Part shown: one piece after another, positions 8,088 to 17,720 of the stretch
Numbering within the stretch: the stretch's first letter is position 1
How the letters are laid out: each line of letters starts with the position of its first letter
Source of the DNA: Neobacillus cucumis
Lineage (GTDB): Bacteria; Bacillota; Bacilli; Bacillales_B; DSM-18226
Reading direction: 5' to 3'
DNA: 64,000 bases
Assembly: GCF_023715505.1 (NCBI RefSeq)
Contig: NZ_JAMBOH010000003.1
Span: 62,001 to 126,000, forward strand
Program-made: the position numbers and the translations under genes
The notes under the pieces: generated by a model
Databases searched by the model: none
Told to the model about the DNA's origin: nothing
What the model saw: the letters and a program-made list of their open reading frames with translations, nothing else

Positions 8088-8981
8088 TTATCCTTGCATG
8101 ATTTCATCTAATAATTTCTCATTAAACACTTGCTCCCTGAGCATGTTTATTTCAAATTTATAAGGCGGTTTTTTATTATTTTTGTCTTCACCAACGAATG
8201 GAGTCTCTAATATCTTAGGAACATCCTGTAATTGCGGATGATGAACTACATAATTTAGTGCTTTAAATCCAATATGACCAAATCCGATATTTTCGTGGCG
8301 GTCTTTTCTCATCCCAACCGAATTTTTGCTGTCATTGATATGAAGTACTTTAAGCTTATCTATGCCGATAATTTTATCAAATTCATTTAAGACTCCATCA
8401 AAGTCTTCGACAATGTTATAGCCGGCATCATGTGTATGACAAGTATCAAAGCAAACTGACAATTTATCATTATAATTGACCCCATCGATAATCATTGCCA
8501 GTTCCTCAAATGATTTCCCGCATTCAGAACCTTTTCCGGCCATTGTTTCTAAAGCAATTTGAACCTGTTCCTTACCGGTCAATACTTCATTCAGACCCTC
8601 AATAATTTTTTTTATGCCTTGGTCTGTTCCAGCACCAACATGGGCACCCGGATGGAGAACAATCTGCTTTGCTCCAAGTGCCTCTGTTCTTTCAATTTCA
8701 CTGCGCAAGAATCTTACACCTAATTCAAATGTATCCGGATTTGTTGTGTTCCCAATATTAATGATATATGGAGCATGAACAATGATTTCAGTAATTCCGT
8801 TCATTTCCATATATCTTCTTCCTGCTTCAATGTTCAGGTCTTCTATTTTCTTTCTTCTCGTATTTTGCGGTGCACCCGTATAAATCATAAAAGTATTGGC
8901 GCCATAGGATACTGCTTCAGCGCTGGCCGCAAGCAGCATATCTTTGCCACTCATTGATACATGTGAGCCGATTTTCAACAT
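8088..8981 (-). CDS. nfo: Endonuclease IV (AP endonuclease)
   Basis: A 297-residue zinc-dependent AP endonuclease that cuts DNA 5' to abasic sites in base-excision repair. The TIM-barrel sequence carries the metal ligands and signatures of the family: IGSHVSMSG at the N-terminus, [58 protein letters not shown]. In B. subtilis Nfo acts in vegetative repair and in outgrowing spores. GGGAGAG precedes the ATG. Directly downstream of cshB (23-base gap), so probably cotranscribed. Confidence 0.95.
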   Translation of the reverse strand: MLKIGSHVSMSGKDMLLAASAEAVSYGANTFMIYTGAPQNTRRKKIEDLNIEAGRRYMEMNGITEIIVHAPYIINIGNTTNPDTFELGVRFLRSEIERTEALGAKQIVLHPGAHVGAGTDQGIKKIIEGLNEVLTGKEQVQIALETMAGKGSECGKSFEELAMIIDGVNYNDKLSVCFDTCHTHDAGYNIVEDFDGVLNEFDKIIGIDKLKVLHINDSKNSVGMRKDRHENIGFGHIGFKALNYVVHHPQLQDVPKILETPFVGEDKNNKKPPYKFEINMLREQVFNEKLLDEIMQG

Positions 8982-9004
8982 CCCTGTTCTCTCCCTTTAT
9001 ATGA

Positions 9005-10321
9005 TTATTTCTTTCGCTTCTCTATCTTTCGCTGCCGTTTTTTTATTTTATCCATTTCCCACTGCATCTTCTTTTTGTATCCAGGTTTTACCCTTTGTGG
9101 TTTTTTGACCATCGATTTTGCGGTTCGTTCCGCTTCATCTGCTTTCCTTACACGAGTCTTCCTTTTATTTCTTTCGTCGATTTCTATAATTTCTTCATTT
9201 TTGAAGTCAACATGTTTAAATTGAATGCCCATTTTTTCCAATCTGTTCAAAGCATCCTCATCAGAGCTCTCATATATTGTTAGGGCAATACCGGAATTAC
9301 CTGCCCGTGCGGTTCTTCCCACCCTGTGAATATAAAAATCCAAATCTGTCGGAAGTTCATAATTAATGACATGGCTGACACCTTCAATATCGATCCCTCT
9401 TGAAGCAAGATCTGTCGCAACAATATATTGATACTCCAAGTCCTGTATTTGTTTCATCATCTTTTTTCGTTCACGAGGATTTAAATCACCATGGACCCGA
9501 CCCACTTTTAGGCCCTTTTCATTTAAGAAATAGGCAACTTCTTCTGCCATCTTTTTCGTATTAGTAAAAACAATCGCTAGGTATGGATTGTAAGCAAGCA
9601 GTGCATCATGTACAAGCTGTTTTTTATTGCGATGCCTTGATGGTAACAGAAGATGCTCTAAATTCGCTGCTGCTTTTCTCTTTGATTCAATCTGGATGGT
9701 CTTTGGATTCTCCATATATTTTTTTAAAAATGGTTTTAACTTTTCAGGAATGGTAGCAGAAAAAACCATCATCTGCAGTTTCTCCGGCATTTTTGCTGCA
9801 ACTTGATCAACATCTTCAATGAATCCCATATCTAACATCATGTCAGCCTCGTCAACGACAAGGATGTTGGAGGTATGGATAAATAGGGCCTGCTCCACCA
9901 TGAGATCTTTAATTCTACCAGGAGTGCCGACAACAATATGCGGCTGAACCTTTAGTTTTTCAATCGTCCGCAGCTTATCTGTTCCCCCTATATAACATCT
10001 AGTCATAATTTGCCTATCAGGACTGCAATGTTCGGTAACCTTCAAAATCTGGTGATAAATTTGTGAGGCTAATTCCCTGGTTGGCGCCGTTATTACTGCT
10101 TGAACTTCTTGACGTGCTGGATCAATCCCTTCTAAAATCGGCAACACATAGGCAAATGTTTTACCTGTCCCCGTTTGGGACTGACCAATAGCACTTTCCC
10201 CTTTTAATACTACTGGGATCGTCCGTTCCTGAATTTCTGTTGGCTCATAAAAACCAAATTGATTCAGTGCTTCTATAATAAAAGGCTGAAACTTAAATCG
10301 CTCAAATTGATTTGTATTCAT
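9005..10321 (-). CDS. cshB: DEAD-box RNA helicase CshB
   Basis: A 438-residue ATP-dependent RNA helicase. Motifs in order: Q motif (PTEIQERTIP), I (SQTGTGKT), Ia (PTRELA), Ib (GTPGRI), II (DEAD), III (SAT), then the second RecA domain with VFTNTKK, ATDLASRGID and HRVGRTARAG, and a strongly basic C-terminal tail rich in Lys/Arg. Synteny (next to nfo and yqfQ) identifies it as CshB, which in B. subtilis supports cold growth and RNA folding. AAGGAG nine bases upstream of the ATG. Confidence 0.93.
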   Translation of the reverse strand: MNTNQFERFKFQPFIIEALNQFGFYEPTEIQERTIPVVLKGESAIGQSQTGTGKTFAYVLPILEGIDPARQEVQAVITAPTRELASQIYHQILKVTEHCSPDRQIMTRCYIGGTDKLRTIEKLKVQPHIVVGTPGRIKDLMVEQALFIHTSNILVVDEADMMLDMGFIEDVDQVAAKMPEKLQMMVFSATIPEKLKPFLKKYMENPKTIQIESKRKAAANLEHLLLPSRHRNKKQLVHDALLAYNPYLAIVFTNTKKMAEEVAYFLNEKGLKVGRVHGDLNPRERKKMMKQIQDLEYQYIVATDLASRGIDIEGVSHVINYELPTDLDFYIHRVGRTARAGNSGIALTIYESSDEDALNRLEKMGIQFKHVDFKNEEIIEIDERNKRKTRVRKADEAERTAKSMVKKPQRVKPGYKKKMQWEMDKIKKRQRKIEKRKK

Positions 10322-10577
10322 ATAATAGCTCCTTAGTCTAATTAATCTTATTATGGAGTAGTATTTCCTTAAGGTTAGCTTCCTTCTCTATGTCCATCAT
10401 GTTATTATAGTAAAATTCCTCCTAAATAACCAGTTAACTACACTTTTTATTCTCAGCTTTTACTAATAAGGCAATTTTTAAAACGAAATTAGTTTTTTCC
10501 TTGTGTGTAAACCTAAACCAAATTTGGTTTTATGCATACTTTATTGTATGAAGTCATGTAAGAAAGGAGGTCGTGGA

Positions 10578-11222
10578 ATGCAGCCAAGACCAAGAATGCC
10601 CTTTAACGGTGGAATGGGGCAGCAAATGTTCGGTGGAGGTGGTCCGATGATGGGACCGGGGGGCCAGCCTTCTTTCGGAAGAAATCCGATGATGAGGCCT
10701 CAAGCAGGACCTTTTGGCGGAGGAAACTCAATGATGGGAGCCAGAATGAGGCCCGGATCCGGTCAGATGGGCAGAGGGGGAGGCGGATTACTCTCGAAAC
10801 TTCTCGGTAAAGGCACCCAGACAGGTACACCAGGCGGACTTATGGGAATGGGCAGAGCAGCAGGAAGCGGTGGCGGCTTAATACAGACCCTAAGCACTCC
10901 TGGGGGATTAAATGGGATTTTAAATAATACCCAGCAAGTGTTAAAGACAGCACAAACCATAGGACCCATGATCCAACAATACGGACCAATGGTAAAAAAT
11001 ATACCTGCGATGTGGAAGCTTTATCGCGGGTTTAAAAATGCTACCAAGAGCAGTGATTCATCCAGTAAGAATCGAAAGTCAGATTCAATTGTAGAGGAAT
11101 CTTCCAGCAGCGAAAGTTCGGAATCTGTAAATTCTAATCAGTCTGTCAAGCGAAAGACCAGCCAAAAGTCACGTTCTCAACAGCACCAAAAGGGAAGTTC
11201 AATTCCGAAAATGTATATATAA
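10578..11222 (+). CDS. yqfQ: VrrA/YqfQ-like low-complexity protein
   Basis: A 214-residue protein. The N-terminal 90 residues are rich in Gly, Met, Pro, Gln and Arg (motifs like GGGGPMMGPGGQ); a middle part (about 95-160) with TPGGLNGILNNTQQVLKTAQTIGPMIQQYGP is conserved in the YqfQ/VrrA family; the tail is Ser/Lys-rich. VrrA in B. anthracis is known for variable repeats, and some relatives are spore proteins; the function is not established. AAAGGAGG at 10563-10570 decides ATG 10578 over upstream in-frame starts. Lies between cshB and ispH as in B. subtilis. Confidence 0.7.
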   Translation: MQPRPRMPFNGGMGQQMFGGGGPMMGPGGQPSFGRNPMMRPQAGPFGGGNSMMGARMRPGSGQMGRGGGGLLSKLLGKGTQTGTPGGLMGMGRAAGSGGGLIQTLSTPGGLNGILNNTQQVLKTAQTIGPMIQQYGPMVKNIPAMWKLYRGFKNATKSSDSSSKNRKSDSIVEESSSSESSESVNSNQSVKRKTSQKSRSQQHQKGSSIPKMYI

Positions 11223-11229
11223 AATCTCT

Positions 11230-11260
11230 GAATGCTGAAGCCCAGCATTCTTTTATTTTT
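11230..11260 (+). terminator. Terminator of yqfQ
   Basis: GAATGCTG-aagcc-CAGCATTC followed by a T-rich run. Confidence 0.8.
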
Positions 11261-11410
11261 CCGATAAATCTCACAGGAAAAATGTATCTTTGTATTATAT
11301 CTATTAGTTTTATATAATAAATACATAGACTAGCAGAAAAGCCTAAAAGGCAGTGAAAAATCTTTTGGTGCTTAGCTAAATGAAAAAGTTCATTTAGGAG
11401 GACTTTATAT

Positions 11411-12358
11411 ATGCAAATCATTAAAATATCACCACGCGGTTATTGCTATGGAGTTGTCGATGCCATGGTCATTGCGAGAAATGCCTCTTTAGATAAATCA
11501 TTACCTCGTCCTATCTACATTTTAGGGATGATCGTTCATAATAAACATGTCACAGATGCCTTTGCAGAAGAAGGAATTATTACTCTTGACGGGAAAAATC
11601 GTATCGATATTCTTAATAAAGTGGAAGCTGGAACAGTTATTTTTACCGCCCACGGCATTTCACCAGAGGTACGAGAACTTGCGAAGAAGAAAGGCCTAGT
11701 AACAATTGATGCAACATGTCCTGATGTAACGAGGACACATGATTTGATTGAGGAAAAAACCAAACAAGGATATCAAGTTATTTATATTGGTAAAAAGGGG
11801 CATCCAGAGCCTGAAGGTGCTGTCGGGGTTGCTCCAGGTATGGTTCATTTAGTCGAAACCCCTAACGATGTAGAAGCATTAACTGTTCAAAGTAACAAAC
11901 TTATTGTGACGAACCAAACAACTATGAGTCAGTGGGATGTTGCAGACACGATGAAAAAAGTAAAGGAAAAATATCCGCATGTAGAAGTTTATAATGAAAT
12001 TTGCCATGCCACACAAATCAGGCAGGAAGCGGTCGCAGGTCAAGCAACAGAAGCGGATGTTACGATAGTGGTTGGAGACCCAAAAAGTAATAACTCGAAT
12101 CGACTGGCCCAGGTTTCAGAGGACATTGCCGGAACAAAAGCATATCGTATTGCCGATATAACCGAATTAGAACTAGATTGGATAAAGGGCGCTAAGACAG
12201 TCGCTGTAACATCCGGCGCCTCAACACCAACACCAATTACTAAAGAGGTCATCTCTTTCCTAGAGCAATTTGATCCAACTAATGAAGCAACCTGGGAACG
12301 CCGCAAACAAGTTCAATTAAATAAAATATTACCTCGAGTAAAAAGTACAGAAAAATAA
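11411..12358 (+). CDS. ispH: 4-hydroxy-3-methylbut-2-enyl diphosphate reductase IspH
   Basis: Last enzyme of the MEP pathway, a [4Fe-4S] reductase making IPP and DMAPP from the IspG product. The 315-residue protein has the three cluster cysteines Cys12 (GYCYGV), Cys103 (DATCPDVTR) and Cys198 ([10 protein letters not shown]), the acid/base region TNQTTMSQ, and SGASTPTP near the C-terminus. TAGGAGG upstream gives a clear start. It follows yqfQ and its terminator, so it has its own transcription; a repeat element and a shared terminator follow. Confidence 0.97.
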   Translation: MQIIKISPRGYCYGVVDAMVIARNASLDKSLPRPIYILGMIVHNKHVTDAFAEEGIITLDGKNRIDILNKVEAGTVIFTAHGISPEVRELAKKKGLVTIDATCPDVTRTHDLIEEKTKQGYQVIYIGKKGHPEPEGAVGVAPGMVHLVETPNDVEALTVQSNKLIVTNQTTMSQWDVADTMKKVKEKYPHVEVYNEICHATQIRQEAVAGQATEADVTIVVGDPKSNNSNRLAQVSEDIAGTKAYRIADITELELDWIKGAKTVAVTSGASTPTPITKEVISFLEQFDPTNEATWERRKQVQLNKILPRVKSTEK

Positions 12359-12365
12359 TAAGAAC

Positions 12366-12432
12366 AAAAGCGCAAGCGCCTTGATCAGGGAAAAAAGTAG
12401 TTCATTTCTTCCTAGGGGCTGGAGCTGACAAT
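12366..12432 (+). repeat. Intergenic repeat element, copy B (short form)
   Basis: Begins AAAAGCGCAAGCGCCTTGA and ends CCTAGGGGCTGGAGCTGACA, with the core AGTAGTTCATTT between. It is nearly identical to copy C at 14358-14433 in reverse orientation; the two copies flank yqfO-trmK. Confidence 0.7.
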
Positions 12433-12441
12433 TTTCAATTT

Positions 12442-12474
12442 AAAAGAACCGTGTCCCATAAGACCGGTTCTTTT
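12442..12474. terminator. Bidirectional terminator ispH / yqfO
   Basis: AAAAGAACC / GGTTCTTTT stem with a longer partly paired loop, between convergent ispH and yqfO. Confidence 0.75.
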
Positions 12475-12483
12475 AATGTGTGA

Positions 12484-13599
12484 TTAAACAAACTGAAAGG
12501 GATCTGTATTTTCTTCTGAAGGGAAAATGTCAACGTTGTAACCAGACTCCTTGCACATCTTTTGGAGTACTTTTGTCAGCCCTTTTTTCATGACTTTTTC
12601 AACATTATGCCCCGGGTCAATCATATTTAAGCCCTGCATCATCGCATCATGTGCGGTATGATAATAGATATCCCCTGTAACATAGACATCTGCCCCTTTA
12701 AACTTGGCACTCATAAAATATTTATTGCCATCACCGCCTAATACGGCAACTTTTTTTACTTTGGCTGATAAATCACCCACAACCCGTACAGTCGAAACGC
12801 CTAAGGACGATTTTACCTTTTCGGCAAATTCAGCTAATGTCATTTCTTTCACTTTTCCGATTCTGCCGAGACCGAGCGCTTCCCCTTTATTCTCTACAGG
12901 GTATACATCATAAGCTACTTCTTCATAAGGATGTGCCTTGATCATGGCGGTGATTGTTTTCCTCAAAAGTGGTTCAGTCACAATCGTTTCTAGTCTCACC
13001 TCATCCACTTCTTCTAACTGACCAGGTTTACCTAGAAAGGGATCTGTATGTTCACCTGGTAAAAATCTCCCTGTTCCATTTGCTGAAAAAGAACAATGGC
13101 TATAGTTTCCGATAAAACCTGCCCCTGCATTTCCCAGCACTTGTCTAATTTCCTCTGCATGACTAGAAGGAACAAAGACCACTAATTTCTTAAGCTTTGT
13201 ATTAACAGTAGGAACCAGGACCTCTGCATCCTCAAGCCCTAAAGCCTCAGCCAAAAGGTCATTTACCCCGCCTTTAGCTATATCCAAGTTTGTATGGGCT
13301 GCATAAACAGCTATATCATGTTTTAATAGTTTTTCGATCATTTTGCCCTGGGTTGTATCTGTCAACAGGTTTTTAAGCGGACGATAGATGATGGGATGAT
13401 GTGCGATTATAAGCTGAACATCTTTTTCAATTGCTTCGTCAATAACATGCTCGAGAACATCCAGAGCAATCATTACCCGTTCAACCTTTTTATTTAATCG
13501 TCCAATTTGTAAGCCGATTTTATCGCCCTCCATTGCCAATCCTTTTGGAGAAAATTGTTCAAAAAGTTGGATGATTTCATGACCGTTCGGATTCTTCAC
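12484..13599 (-). CDS. yqfO: Nif3-like dinuclear metal centre protein YqfO
   Basis: A 371-residue Nif3 / GTP cyclohydrolase I type 2-like protein. Metal-site histidines lie in IIAHHPIIYRPL (about 63-74) and AAHTNLDIA, with a C-terminal H-x-x-x-E type ligand set near GDIYYHTAHDAM. The middle (about 135-240) is the inserted PII-like/CutA-type domain found in YqfO-type proteins, including PYEEVAYDVYP. The reaction in vivo is not settled. Its ATG touches the trmK stop (both at 13599), so the two are translated together. Confidence 0.88.
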   Translation of the reverse strand: MKNPNGHEIIQLFEQFSPKGLAMEGDKIGLQIGRLNKKVERVMIALDVLEHVIDEAIEKDVQLIIAHHPIIYRPLKNLLTDTTQGKMIEKLLKHDIAVYAAHTNLDIAKGGVNDLLAEALGLEDAEVLVPTVNTKLKKLVVFVPSSHAEEIRQVLGNAGAGFIGNYSHCSFSANGTGRFLPGEHTDPFLGKPGQLEEVDEVRLETIVTEPLLRKTITAMIKAHPYEEVAYDVYPVENKGEALGLGRIGKVKEMTLAEFAEKVKSSLGVSTVRVVGDLSAKVKKVAVLGGDGNKYFMSAKFKGADVYVTGDIYYHTAHDAMMQGLNMIDPGHNVEKVMKKGLTKVLQKMCKESGYNVDIFPSEENTDPFQFV

Positions 13600-14306
13600 T
13601 ATTTAAGAACCTCCTCTACAAGTTTTATTTTATTGGTTAACTCTTTTCTTTTTTCAATTGTTTCGACCGTTTCAGATGCTTCTTCCAATGCTTTTGAAAT
13701 CCGCTGCCAGTTATTCATTTCGGCGGTCCACTTCTTTTTAAAAATCTCATTCTTTTGTTGAAGAAGGAACGGTCCTAGCAAAAGCCCCTCAGCTCTCTTT
13801 TTCTGATATGGCTTAGCAGGGTCTCCCCTTTCCGCTACTAGGATTTCGTATATCTTCGAATCTTCCTCAATAATTTCCTCTGTAATTAACTCCCAGTTGT
13901 TTGTTAAAAGCCATGTTCGAATCGAAATTGCGCTAATATTAGGTTGTAAAATAAGGCGCTGCACTGAGTCTAGCTTGTCTTTCCCATTTTCCAAGATATT
14001 GGATATAAGTGCCCCACCCATCCCAGCAATGGTAATACAATCAACCTCACCAGGCTCAATCACCTCAAGCCCGTCCCCCATACGAACGGCAATCGTATCA
14101 ACTAGTCCTTCTGCTAAGACATTTTTCTGGGCAGATTGAAATGGCCCTTCTGCAACTTCCCCAGCGATTGCAAACGAAATTTTTAAATTTTTAGCTAAGT
14201 AACATGGTAAATACGCATGGTCGGACCCAATATCCGCCATCCGTGCCCCTTCTTTTACATACTTTGCCACTGTCGTTAATCGAACTGATAACTTATCTGT
14301 ATTCAA
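13599..14306 (-). CDS. trmK: tRNA (adenine(22)-N1)-methyltransferase TrmK
   Basis: A 235-residue SAM-dependent methyltransferase that makes m1A22 in tRNA. Visible are the SAM motif ADIGSDHAYLP (about 23-33), the catalytic-region motif DCITIAGMGG (about 93) and a C-terminal coiled coil (about 180-235) typical of the YqfN/TrmK family. It forms a two-gene unit with yqfO and, as in B. subtilis, lies between yqfO and cccA. The pair is flanked by inverted copies of a repeat element. Confidence 0.92.
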   Translation of the reverse strand: MNTDKLSVRLTTVAKYVKEGARMADIGSDHAYLPCYLAKNLKISFAIAGEVAEGPFQSAQKNVLAEGLVDTIAVRMGDGLEVIEPGEVDCITIAGMGGALISNILENGKDKLDSVQRLILQPNISAISIRTWLLTNNWELITEEIIEEDSKIYEILVAERGDPAKPYQKKRAEGLLLGPFLLQQKNEIFKKKWTAEMNNWQRISKALEEASETVETIEKRKELTNKIKLVEEVLK

Positions 14307-14357
14307 AATTCCACCACATTTACTAAAGTTTATATTATCTAATCATTTAACTTAGAG

Positions 14358-14433
14358 AATTGTCCAGCTTCAGCCCCTAGGAAAAAAATGAACTACTTTA
14401 TTCCCTCCTCAAGACACTTCCGCTCTTCGTTTT
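14358..14433 (-). repeat. Intergenic repeat element, copy C (inverted relative to copy B)
   Basis: On the minus strand the block reads GAGCGGAAGTGTCTTGA at one end, the shared core AGTAGTTCATTT, and CCTAGGGGCTGAAGCTGGAC at the other, matching copy B at 12366-12432. Confidence 0.7.
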
Positions 14434-14438
14434 AGTAT

Positions 14439-14469
14439 AAAAAAAGTCCTTTACATATGCAAAGGACTT
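14439..14469 (-). terminator. Terminator of cccA
   Basis: AAGTCCTTT / AAAGGACTT hairpin followed, on the minus strand, by seven Ts. Confidence 0.85.
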
Positions 14470-14475
14470 CTTTTA

Positions 14476-14838
14476 TTATTTAATTTTGGAAACCCATTCT
14501 GCCATTGCTTCAGCTTGTTCTTGAGGAACAAGACCTGATGGCATGTTACCTTTACCTTTTGTAATAATGTTAACAATCTCTGCCTTAGAATACTTACTGC
14601 CAACACCCTTTAATGTAGGACCTACTACCCCTTGATACTGATCCCCGTGGCAAGCAACACAGGTTTGCTTATAAATATCTTCTGGCTTTGTAGCTGCAAC
14701 CTCTGTTGTCTCACTGCCTTTCCCATTATCCTTTGCCATTTCTTTCATGTCTCCTAGTCCTTTAAAAGAAAGGATAAACACTAATACAATCCCAAAAACC
14801 ATGACAAGAATGTAAGGAATTACCGGATTCCGTTTCAT
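14476..14838 (-). CDS. cccA: Membrane-bound cytochrome c550
   Basis: A 120-residue c-type cytochrome. An N-terminal uncleaved membrane anchor (about residues 7-27) and a short charged linker precede a class I cytochrome c domain, with the haem attachment motif C60-V-A-C63-H64 and Met99 (GNMPSG) as probable sixth ligand. It carries electrons on the outer face of the membrane towards the terminal oxidase. Length equals B. subtilis CccA. GGGAGG precedes the ATG. In B. subtilis cccA lies downstream of sigA; here an acyl-CoA dehydrogenase gene separates them. Confidence 0.93.
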   Translation of the reverse strand: MKRNPVIPYILVMVFGIVLVFILSFKGLGDMKEMAKDNGKGSETTEVAATKPEDIYKQTCVACHGDQYQGVVGPTLKGVGSKYSKAEIVNIITKGKGNMPSGLVPQEQAEAMAEWVSKIK

Positions 14839-14965
14839 GATCTTACCTCCCTTATGTACGACCGCTTGTTAAAAATAAATAGTTTACAAACAATTACTAT
14901 TTTACTTGAAAAATAACAGAAGGAAAAGCCCTAAACTTATTTTATCACTATAATCTTCATAATAA

Positions 14966-15011
14966 AGAAAAAAGAGACAGAGAAAATAATAAATTATTTC
15001 TTCCGTCTCTC
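14966..15011 (-). terminator. Terminator of the acyl-CoA dehydrogenase gene
   Basis: On the minus strand AGAGACgGaAGAAATAAT pairs imperfectly with ATTTTCTcTGTCTCT and is followed by six Ts. Confidence 0.75.
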
Positions 15012-15028
15012 TTCTTTCTATTCATTTA

Positions 15029-16168
15029 TTAGCAGCCGATAAGGCGGGATATAACAATTCTTTGTACTTCAGAAGTCCCTTCACCAATCTCAAGAAGCTT
15101 TGCGTCACGCATCATTCTTTCTACCTGATACTCCTTCATGTAACCGTAACCACCATGGATTTGAACCGCTTGATCTGTAACTTCCATACACATTTCGGAT
15201 GCATACAACTTACACATGGCAGCTTCCTTAGAAAACGGCCTGCCTTGGTCTTTTAACCAAGCCGCCTTATAGACCAGATTGCGCGCTAGTTCAATTTTCA
15301 TTGCCATATCGGCAAGCTTAAATTGAATAGCCTGAAAGGAGGAAATGGATTTGCCAAATTGTTTTCTTTCCTTTGCATACGCTAATGCCCTCTCATAAGC
15401 ACCTTGAGCGATGCCTACAGCCATTGCACCAATCCCGATACGTCCACCATCCAAGGTGATTAAAAATTGTCTAAAGCCCTCTCCACGCTTCCCCAGAAGA
15501 TAATCAACAGGTACTTTTACATTTTCTAACACCAGCTCTGTTGTATTAGAGGCATTCAAACCCATCTTTTCATAATTATCAATGATCGTAAAGCCCTCTG
15601 CGTTTGTAGGAACTATAATGGCACTAATCTCCTTTTGTCCATTCTTCCCGCCAGTAACAGCGGTTAAAGCTAAATGCTGCGCATAACTGGCATTCGTAAT
15701 AAAACACTTATTTCCATTTATAATAAATTCGCCATTTTCCTCTTTGGCCGATGTCCTTGTTCCCCCCGCGTCTGAGCCGGCATTAGGTTCTGTTAGACCA
15801 AATGCCCCCAATGATTCTCCTGTACAAATCGGGGTTAAAAATTTAAGCTTTTGCTCCTCGGTTCCAAACAAATTGAGCGGTGCACCGCCTAAAGAAATAT
15901 GAGCAGAGTAAGTTATCCCCGTCGAGCCGCACCCCCTGCTTAACTCTTCAACCACGATCGCAAAGCTGATTGTATCGGCTCCGCTGCCGCCATACTTTTC
16001 TGGAAAAGGGAGACCCATCATCCCTAAATCACTTAGCTTTTTAAATATCTCTACAGGAAATCGCTTTGTTCGATCGCGCTCTAGGGCTCCTGGTGCCACT
16101 TCTTCATCTACAAATTGCCGGATCATTTGTTTAATCATTAGTTGTTCAGATGTTAAGTCAAAATTCAT
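15029..16168 (-). CDS. Acyl-CoA dehydrogenase
   Basis: A 379-residue FAD enzyme of fatty-acid or branched-chain acyl-CoA beta-oxidation. The full family architecture is present: helical N-terminal domain, FAD/substrate motifs (FGLTEPNAGSD, FITNASYA), C-terminal helical domain with QIHGGYGYMKEY, and the catalytic-type Glu363 in GEGTSEVQR. The acyl chain specificity cannot be read from sequence. The start at 16168 rather than 16174 gives GGAGG a 7-base spacing. It has its own terminator and sits alone between cccA and sigA, where B. subtilis has no such gene. Confidence 0.9.
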   Translation of the reverse strand: MNFDLTSEQLMIKQMIRQFVDEEVAPGALERDRTKRFPVEIFKKLSDLGMMGLPFPEKYGGSGADTISFAIVVEELSRGCGSTGITYSAHISLGGAPLNLFGTEEQKLKFLTPICTGESLGAFGLTEPNAGSDAGGTRTSAKEENGEFIINGNKCFITNASYAQHLALTAVTGGKNGQKEISAIIVPTNAEGFTIIDNYEKMGLNASNTTELVLENVKVPVDYLLGKRGEGFRQFLITLDGGRIGIGAMAVGIAQGAYERALAYAKERKQFGKSISSFQAIQFKLADMAMKIELARNLVYKAAWLKDQGRPFSKEAAMCKLYASEMCMEVTDQAVQIHGGYGYMKEYQVERMMRDAKLLEIGEGTSEVQRIVISRLIGC

Positions 16169-16548
16169 TTCCATCCCTCCAAACCACCATTGTATACGCT
16201 TTCTTATTTATTATATAAGGAATTGTAAATAATTCATAACATTTTTAAATATTAAAATATATTATATTATCGAAATATAAATAAGTGATTTTCTTTATCG
16301 TGGATAGATGGGAAGAGAACTACCGATTTACTGCTGTTTGAAAATACAACTGATCATTTTTCTTTTTGCAAAAAAGTAAAATGACTGAAGAAGCCACTAT
16401 TATCCGAAATGCCTATTTGCAAAATGAGAGATAATTCAGTAAAATAACAATACAGAAAGTGCTTTCATTAGTTAGCTCTATAATGTTTTGCAAAAAAAAA
16501 ATAGTCTACTTCAATAAAGAAGCAAACTATTATTAGCAGTACATTCCG
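16169..16548. other. AT-rich intergenic region, acyl-CoA dehydrogenase to sigA
   Basis: About 380 AT-rich bases without a convincing gene on either strand. It contains the sigA terminator at its right end and must hold the acyl-CoA dehydrogenase promoter. TATAAT-like sequences occur near 16210 but no well-spaced -35 is evident. Confidence 0.5.
16492..16531 (-). terminator. Terminator of the dnaG-sigA operon
   Basis: On the minus strand AATAGTtTGCTTC-tttatt-GAAGtAGACTATT (one or two mismatches) followed by nine or more Ts, 17 bases after the sigA stop. Confidence 0.8.
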
Positions 16549-17679
16549 TTATTCTAAGAAATCTTTTAAACGTTTGCTGCGGCTTGGGTGACGCAATTTC
16601 CGCAATGCCTTTGCTTCAATTTGACGGATACGTTCACGAGTAACACCGAATACCTTTCCTACCTCTTCAAGGGTACGGGTCCGTCCATCGTCCAATCCAA
16701 AGCGCAATCTAAGAACATTTTCTTCTCGGTCAGTTAGAGTATCGAGAACATCTTCTAATTGCTCTTTTAATAATTCATAGGCAGCATGTTCTGAAGGCGA
16801 TGTTGCGTCCTGGTCTTCAATAAAATCACCTAAGTGTGAATCATCTTCTTCACCAATTGGAGTCTCAAGTGATACTGGTTCCTGAGCGATTTTTAGGATC
16901 TCTCGCACCTTATCAGGAGTTAAATCCATATCTTCGCCGATTTCTTCCGGTGTTGGTTCGCGGCCAAGATCTTGCAAGAGTTGACGCTGAACTCGAATTA
17001 GTTTATTAATGGTTTCAACCATATGAACGGGAATTCGTATTGTTCTTGCTTGGTCAGCAATAGCACGTGTAATGGCCTGACGAATCCACCAAGTGGCATA
17101 GGTACTAAATTTAAAACCTTTACGATAATCAAATTTCTCAACTGCTTTAATGAGACCCATATTCCCTTCTTGAATTAAATCAAGAAACAACATACCGCGG
17201 CCAACATACCGTTTGGCGATACTAACTACAAGCCGTAAATTGGCTTCGGCAAGACGACGTTTTGCTTCTTCGTCACCTTCTTCAATTCGGTTTGCAAGCT
17301 TGATTTCTTCTTCGGCAGATAGTAAGTCAACACGGCCAATCTCTTTCAGATACATCCGGACAGGATCATTTATCTTAACTCCAGGAGGAACACTAAGATC
17401 GTTTAAATCGAATTCTTCGTCATCTTCTTTTGCCAATTTTTTAATATCCGGGTCTTCCTCATCACTATCGCCTACTAATTCAATTCCTTGCTCAGTTAAG
17501 GACTCATAAAATTCATCCATGTGCTCGGAATCCACATCAAAATTAGCCATTTTTTCAGCAATATCATCATAGGCAAGGACACCGATTTTTTTACCCAGTT
17601 CAGTTAACTGGTCTTTTACTTGTTCAAGGGTTAATTCATTTTCAACCTCTTTTGAACGGGCTGATTTTTCAGCAGCCAT
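16549..17679 (-). CDS. sigA: RNA polymerase primary sigma factor SigA
   Basis: A 376-residue housekeeping sigma-70 factor. Region 1.1 is at the N-terminus (about 1-80, acidic). Region 1.2/2.1 starts at [11 protein letters not shown], the -10 recognition helix has [18 protein letters not shown], region 3 has [16 protein letters not shown], and region 4.2 has [20 protein letters not shown], ending LKDFLE. ATG at 17679 follows AAGGAGGGGG; the longer frame includes the ribosome site. Cotranscribed with dnaG (41-base gap). In B. subtilis this operon also has a SigH promoter. Confidence 0.98.
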   Translation of the reverse strand: MAAEKSARSKEVENELTLEQVKDQLTELGKKIGVLAYDDIAEKMANFDVDSEHMDEFYESLTEQGIELVGDSDEEDPDIKKLAKEDDEEFDLNDLSVPPGVKINDPVRMYLKEIGRVDLLSAEEEIKLANRIEEGDEEAKRRLAEANLRLVVSIAKRYVGRGMLFLDLIQEGNMGLIKAVEKFDYRKGFKFSTYATWWIRQAITRAIADQARTIRIPVHMVETINKLIRVQRQLLQDLGREPTPEEIGEDMDLTPDKVREILKIAQEPVSLETPIGEEDDSHLGDFIEDQDATSPSEHAAYELLKEQLEDVLDTLTDREENVLRLRFGLDDGRTRTLEEVGKVFGVTRERIRQIEAKALRKLRHPSRSKRLKDFLE

Positions 17680-17720
17680 ATGTCCCCCTCCTTCCAAAAA
17701 TCAAAGACAATAAAATGGAA

